This document shows positions 60,311 through 64,000 of a DNA stretch of 64,000 nt, one piece after another. This DNA comes from Beaufortia kweichowensis (taxonomy: Eukaryota > Chordata > Actinopteri > Cypriniformes > Gastromyzontidae): NCBI GenBank assembly GCA_019155185.1, contig CM032815.1:5217001-5281000 (forward strand), written 5' to 3'. The stretch's first letter is position 1. Each line of letters opens with the position of its first letter. Made by a program: the position numbers and the translations under genes. The notes beneath the pieces are model-generated. The model was not told where the DNA came from. It ran no database searches and was given only the letters and a program-made list of their open reading frames with translations.

Positions 60311-60555
60311 CTTTAGATTTGTTTGACATGTTCTGCAGGTTATTACATCAGTGTACATTTCAGGTTCAGGTTATTTCCAGGTTTAAATTACTTACTGAAT
60401 ATTAGATGCTCGCATTTTACCAGCACTTTACATACTGTAAGTATGTATTTTTACATAATTTTTACATAATTAAGCTAGTACTGAGACTTATTGTTTTTTT
60501 ATTGTGTTTGCTTGTTATTCACTGAACAAACTCCCACATTTACATATTTAAAGCT

Positions 60556-60600
60556 GCTAGGAAACCATGACAAGATGTTTGTCACATAAAAAATATATAT
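60556..60600 (+). promoter_or_regulatory. Degenerate proximal promoter, OR unit 4
   Basis: AGCTGCTAGGAAACCATGAC then ATGTTTGTCAC and ATATATATGAAAGACAG, collinear with units 1-3 but with the TATAAAA changed to TATATATG. Confidence 0.5.
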
Positions 60601-60747
60601 GAAAGACAGCCTAACTTGACGAGAGAATAACAGAACCCCTTAGATCTGCATGCTGTTTTAACATAAACTGATTAGAATTTCAATTATTTTTAAGTGTTTA
60701 AGGATGATTTTTTTTTAGGGTAGTAGAAATAGAAACAGTTTTAGAGA

Positions 60748-60981
60748 ATGAATGAAATTCTTTTTGTATTTCTGTTAAAACTGTTCTTCAACTCTTACAG
60801 TTTTTATCATATTGCCGTGACAGACACTGTATGTATCTTACTACTAATTTCTTTTATAGGAGCTTTATTTCTGTGCATATACAAGTACATTGAGACTCTG
60901 ATGGACTTTGGCTTTTCATCTGTGCATACTGTAGGCCTGGTATTACTACCAGGTTTCCATTACAGTACCACAGCATTGTAA
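60748..60981 (+). CDS. Conserved small hydrophobic ORF upstream of OR pseudogene, unit 4
   Basis: 77-78 codons; the first ~60 align with the other copies (MNEILFVFLLKLFF, HIAVTDTVCILL, LCIYKYIETLMDF). The C-terminus then runs into sequence of the deleted receptor (from about 60940), giving an extra ~15 residues not shared with the others. It is still open although the receptor in this unit is destroyed. More replacement differences than the other copies (HHL to YHI, ALP to ALL region, TV for AV), consistent with relaxed constraint. Confidence 0.45.
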   Translation: MNEILFVFLLKLFFNSYSFYHIAVTDTVCILLLISFIGALFLCIYKYIETLMDFGFSSVHTVGLVLLPGFHYSTTAL

Positions 60982-61485
60982 CACCTGCACGAGCATTTCT
61001 GGTTATTTTGCTGACCTGGATTGTTAGTTTTGTTGTAATGAGTGTTCTGGCGTCTCCCATACTGCCAGGTCCAGCCTGTCATCAGATATGTGTTTTGTGA
61101 TTATGCTTCTTTGATCAGAGCTGCATGCGTTAATCCTGAACCCTATTTTTATTGCCTACAAATATTACTTTGTGGTTGGTAGGTGGCCAGTTTCCCTTTG
61201 TTTTGTGTACATATGCTGTGCTGGCATACAGTGTGAGCAAACTCTCCAACAACACAAACAAAAAGCAAATGATCAGCACATGTTCAAGTCATCTTATTGT
61301 ACTGTTCAGTTATTTTGCTCCAAAGCTTGTTGTTATTTTACTAACTCGAATAGGAGTTGAATAGGTTGTTGCCTCTCTGGTTCCACCTCTAGTAAACCCC
61401 ACAGTTTACTCCATTGGGACTAAAGAGATCAGACAACGAATAGCAAATGTATTTTGGGGTAAAAAAGTTGCACCCATTAAATAAT
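60940..61485 (+). pseudogene. Odorant receptor pseudogene, unit 4 (internal deletion, frame breaks)
   Basis: The N-terminus to TM3 is deleted: homology starts at the IL2 segment (GTTTCCATTACAGTACCACA) only about 40 nt after the small ORF's conserved part. Later parts match TM4, EL2 (CQVQPVIRYVFCDYAS in broken frames), TM5, TM6 (MISTCSSHLIVLFSYFA) and TM7 (NPTVYSIGTKEIRQR), with frame breaks near 61050, 61175 and 61360. Closest to unit 2. Confidence 0.9.
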
Positions 61486-62779
61486 TCACATGGCTGATTG
61501 TGATCATAATGATCATAATCATAATCAATATAATAAAACATGCTTGATAAATAGGAAAAAAAAGATTTTAAATGCAGTGTGTTTCTGTGTTCTGTCTGTA
61601 AATGTGATGCATAAAACATTAGAAAACTGTTAAGAAAACAAGTCTGTTTTCTTACAACAGGAGCAAATTTAGGCCCTGACCTACACATAGTTTGTCTGGT
61701 TAGCTCCTGCTGATAGATATTAACTGGGAGCAAAAAGCATCTTTCTTTATTGATAGCTTTATTGAGATTGACATATTGACATTGGAATTGTGATGTCATG
61801 GGTTTTCATGTAACCAAGCAGAAGAAAAACATTCAGTGTTGTTTGTCTGAAATGTGTCAACATATTTGCTACACATCCTTAATTTGTTCCCTGGAGACAC
61901 CAGACAGGTTCTCCCATTAGAATGCTGATGAGAAACCAAACATGGGTGGATTTTCACAGAGGAATTCAATAAACAAGTGACATGCAAAATAATGTATATG
62001 CTGACACTTAGAAACCTGCGTAAACACACTAAAAACCCTTTAATAATATCAAACTTTAAGTGTTAATATTTATTGAAGTTTAATACCCATACATATATAT
62101 TCATATTCATATTGTGTGAGTTTTATCTTATGCAGAAATATTGAATGATTTATTTATGAACATTAAATATTTATGAACATCAAGCATATAATTTTTTTTT
62201 TTATTTATCCACCAATCTATCCAGTATTTGAAAAACACATTAAAAATGAAAGAATGTTTTGCATTATATAACAAAATATCAAACTGGTGATATTTGTTTT
62301 TAAAAAAGGGATGTGACACACAACAAAATGTCACACTAAATGTGCAAAAGTATAAAAAAAATGCTTTTTGGGATCACTGTACTGTATAAATGCAGCTGTC
62401 CAAAAAAATAGGGTGAGGCTTTTAACAAACTTTTATTATTAAACATAGGGTAAACATCAGGTAAAAGAACATCATATGAATGACATTTAGTCCCTAAAGC
62501 CACCCTGACCCTATCATCATCACGCAACAAAAGCACATTACAGCAAACGCTATATAATGGCCAGCAATACATCATATTGTATTTGTCATCACTTAAAGCA
62601 CACAGTCAACACACCAGGTGCAGACTCATTCTTCAGATATCTGATGTCTTTGTGTATTTATTAATATGGTTTGATTGCTTTTTTTTTTTACCTATAATGG
62701 TCTATATTTTTAAAACACAACAAACTGAGTTATTATGACTAATCACTTTTGTCCTATAATCTTTGCAGGCTTTTGCAAA
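61486..62779. other. Spacer after the plus-strand array
   Basis: A further block resembling the unit upstream regions (61790-62020; TGTGATGTCATGGGTTTTCATG and one hairpin arm at 61877-61898), i.e. the truncated start of a fifth unit. The remainder is AT-rich and probably holds the promoter and 5' exon of the OR at 62780; the weak TATA candidate TATAAAT is at 62385. Confidence 0.5.
61877..61898. promoter_or_regulatory. Single arm of the EBF/homeodomain-like block, copy 3
   Basis: CCTTAATTTGTTCCCTGGAG matches the left arm of the hairpins at 48784 and 53448. TTCCCTGGAGA is close to the EBF palindrome. No right arm follows. Confidence 0.45.
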
Positions 62780-63757
62780 ATGTTATGGAAGAACTGGACG
62801 ACAATCTCCGAGTTCATCATCGTGGGCTTCCCTGGACTGCATTCAGACTATTATGGCTTTGTTTCTGCCATTTTTTTCCTGGTCTACATCACCACAGTGT
62901 CTGGAAACACTCTCTTTCTGGTGTTGTTTGTTACCTCCGAAAGCCTCAAAAAGCCCATGTACATTATCCTAGCGAACCTGGCGCTTTCTGACATATGTTT
63001 CTCCACTGTTGCTATACCTAAGATCATATCCAGGTACTGGTTTGATGACAGGGCGTCCCCTTTTCACACATGCTTCCTGCAAATGCAGCTGATCCACTAT
63101 TTTGGGACATTAAACTCATTGATATTGATGATTATGGCCCTTGATCGTTACGTGGCTATCTGTTACTCTCTGCGCTACCAGAGCATCATGACAAACCGCA
63201 TAACATACATCTTAAACCTCACAGCCTGGGTGTCTGCCTTCATCGCTCCCACCGTTGCCACCATCCACACCCAACAGCTTCCGTACTGCGGTCCAAAATA
63301 TATAATTCAATGTTATTGTGATCACATCTCCATTACTAACTTGGCCTGTGCTGACAACAGGCAGCAGAAGTTGCTCGCCCTGTGCGTGGCTCTGTTTGTC
63401 CTCCTTGTTCCTCTTGCATTCATCATTTACTCTTATTGTCACATTATAGCGTCTGTGATGAAGTTAGCAAACTCTCAGAGCCGCTGGAAAACCTTTGCGA
63501 CCTGCAGCACGCAGCTGTGCATCATCGCACTGTTTTACGTGCCTCGATGTGTCGTGTATTTTGCCAGCGTGCTGCAATTTCAAATCAGCACTGATTTTAG
63601 GATACTTCTTATATTGCTTTACAGTCTCATCCCGCCTCTGATAAATCCATTTATTTACTGTTTGCGCACACAGGAGACCCGAAAGATTGTTGTTAGGTGG
63701 GTAAACAGGCAAAGAGTGATTAAAGAGACAGCAAGAGTTAATGTCATTGCTATGTGA
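62780..63757 (+). CDS. Odorant receptor, intact, distinct subfamily with DRY motif
   Basis: 325-aa OR. The frame opens at an ATG at 62735, but an acceptor TAATCTTTGCAG ends at 62768, so the first ATG of the spliced exon is 62780 (MLWKNWTTISEF, NWT site). Motifs: VGFPGLHSDYYGF before TM1, GNTLFLVLFV (TM1), LKKPMYIILANLALSDI (IL1/TM2), IMALDRYVAICYSLRYQS (canonical DRY), YCDHIS in EL2, KTFATCSTQLCII at TM6, and INPFIYCLRTQETRK at TM7/H8. Clearly different from both tandem arrays, with higher GC in its coding exon. It may begin another subcluster beyond the window. Confidence 0.93.
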   Translation: MLWKNWTTISEFIIVGFPGLHSDYYGFVSAIFFLVYITTVSGNTLFLVLFVTSESLKKPMYIILANLALSDICFSTVAIPKIISRYWFDDRASPFHTCFLQMQLIHYFGTLNSLILMIMALDRYVAICYSLRYQSIMTNRITYILNLTAWVSAFIAPTVATIHTQQLPYCGPKYIIQCYCDHISITNLACADNRQQKLLALCVALFVLLVPLAFIIYSYCHIIASVMKLANSQSRWKTFATCSTQLCIIALFYVPRCVVYFASVLQFQISTDFRILLILLYSLIPPLINPFIYCLRTQETRKIVVRWVNRQRVIKETARVNVIAM

Positions 63758-64000
63758 AATATTGAAACCTGTCATGTGTAGAATGGTTAGACCGTTGAGA
63801 AATCATCCAATGAACTTATCTCTTGTTTCTATGAATGACAGCATTAGTAACAACCATATCAAACTAAAGTCTGTTGCTTAGAAAGAAACATTTTCCTTTA
63901 TTGACCCATCTCACAATGAAAACAATGATAAAAGTCTGTACTAGCTGTGAATTAACGACAGATCTTGTTTAACACAACGTATTGTTGTGAGATTTATTTT
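63758..64000. other. 3' flank of the last OR
   Basis: AT-rich; nothing recognised. Confidence 0.5.

Larger units (their letters stand above)
58394..60540. other. 3' flank of unit 3 and upstream part of unit 4
   Basis: Contains a partial TAAT-rich block (59329-59480), a repeat with CTACAGCGCTTTTTACAG (59976-60060) and a more GC-rich, repeat-like stretch (about 60090-60310). No convincing gene. Confidence 0.5.

Noticed and set aside
60092..60358. Open frames on both strands in a GC-richer stretch
   Set aside because: The surrounding sequence looks like an interspersed repeat and neither frame resembles a known domain.
62735..62779. Upstream ATG of the last OR
   Set aside because: An acceptor TAATCTTTGCAG lies between it and the OR homology, so the spliced exon most likely starts at 62769 and the first usable ATG is 62780.

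Overview
The window is AT-rich, intron-containing vertebrate DNA with long microsatellites, short interspersed repeats typical of teleosts, and a large odorant receptor (OR) cluster. It most likely comes from a bony fish, probably a cyprinid. This is an inference from gene content and repeat style, not a database match.

Layout. 1-15.6 kb: no recognisable gene, only microsatellites and a few more GC-rich patches. 15.66-19.4 kb (+): a complete ten-exon smyd4 gene (TPR, split SET, MYND zinc finger) whose exon 6 carries a one-base reading-frame break. 19.5-29.7 kb: intergenic. 29.7-30.75 kb (+): a single-exon TPBG/5T4-like leucine-rich-repeat membrane protein. 34.9-35.9 kb (+): one divergent OR. 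36.7-36.9 kb (+): coa4, a twin CX9C mitochondrial protein. 38.2-46.3 kb (-): a tandem array of four OR genes, one without an in-frame start codon, with OR relics at about 41.3-41.8 and 47.1-47.3 kb. 48-62 kb (+): a second OR subfamily in tandem 3-4.5 kb units, with three intact receptors, an isolated 3' fragment and a deletion pseudogene. 62.8-63.8 kb (+): one OR of a different subfamily with a canonical DRY motif.

The most interesting signal is in the 48-62 kb array. Each of its four full units carries, between a TATA-type promoter and the receptor, a second small ORF of 65-77 residues. It begins MNE(T/I)LFV and has two hydrophobic stretches. Across the four copies the first ~54 codons contain no indel, and many differences are silent, so the small protein appears to be under coding constraint. 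The receptor start lies only about 20-50 nt after the small ORF's stop. The frame upstream of each intact receptor start is closed by stop codons, so the two are not simply fused. This suggests a two-ORF transcript or a second gene sharing the OR promoter. The same units carry repeated non-coding blocks: a hairpin of inverted EBF-like and homeodomain-like sites, a TAAT-rich block, and an X-box-like element just upstream of TATA. These look like OR cis-regulatory elements.

The combination of coa4, a TPBG-like gene and ORs recalls human 11q13.4 (COA4, TPBGL, OR2AT4), which supports ancestral linkage. Coordinates come from reading splice consensus and codons by eye. Subfamily names for the ORs were not attempted.
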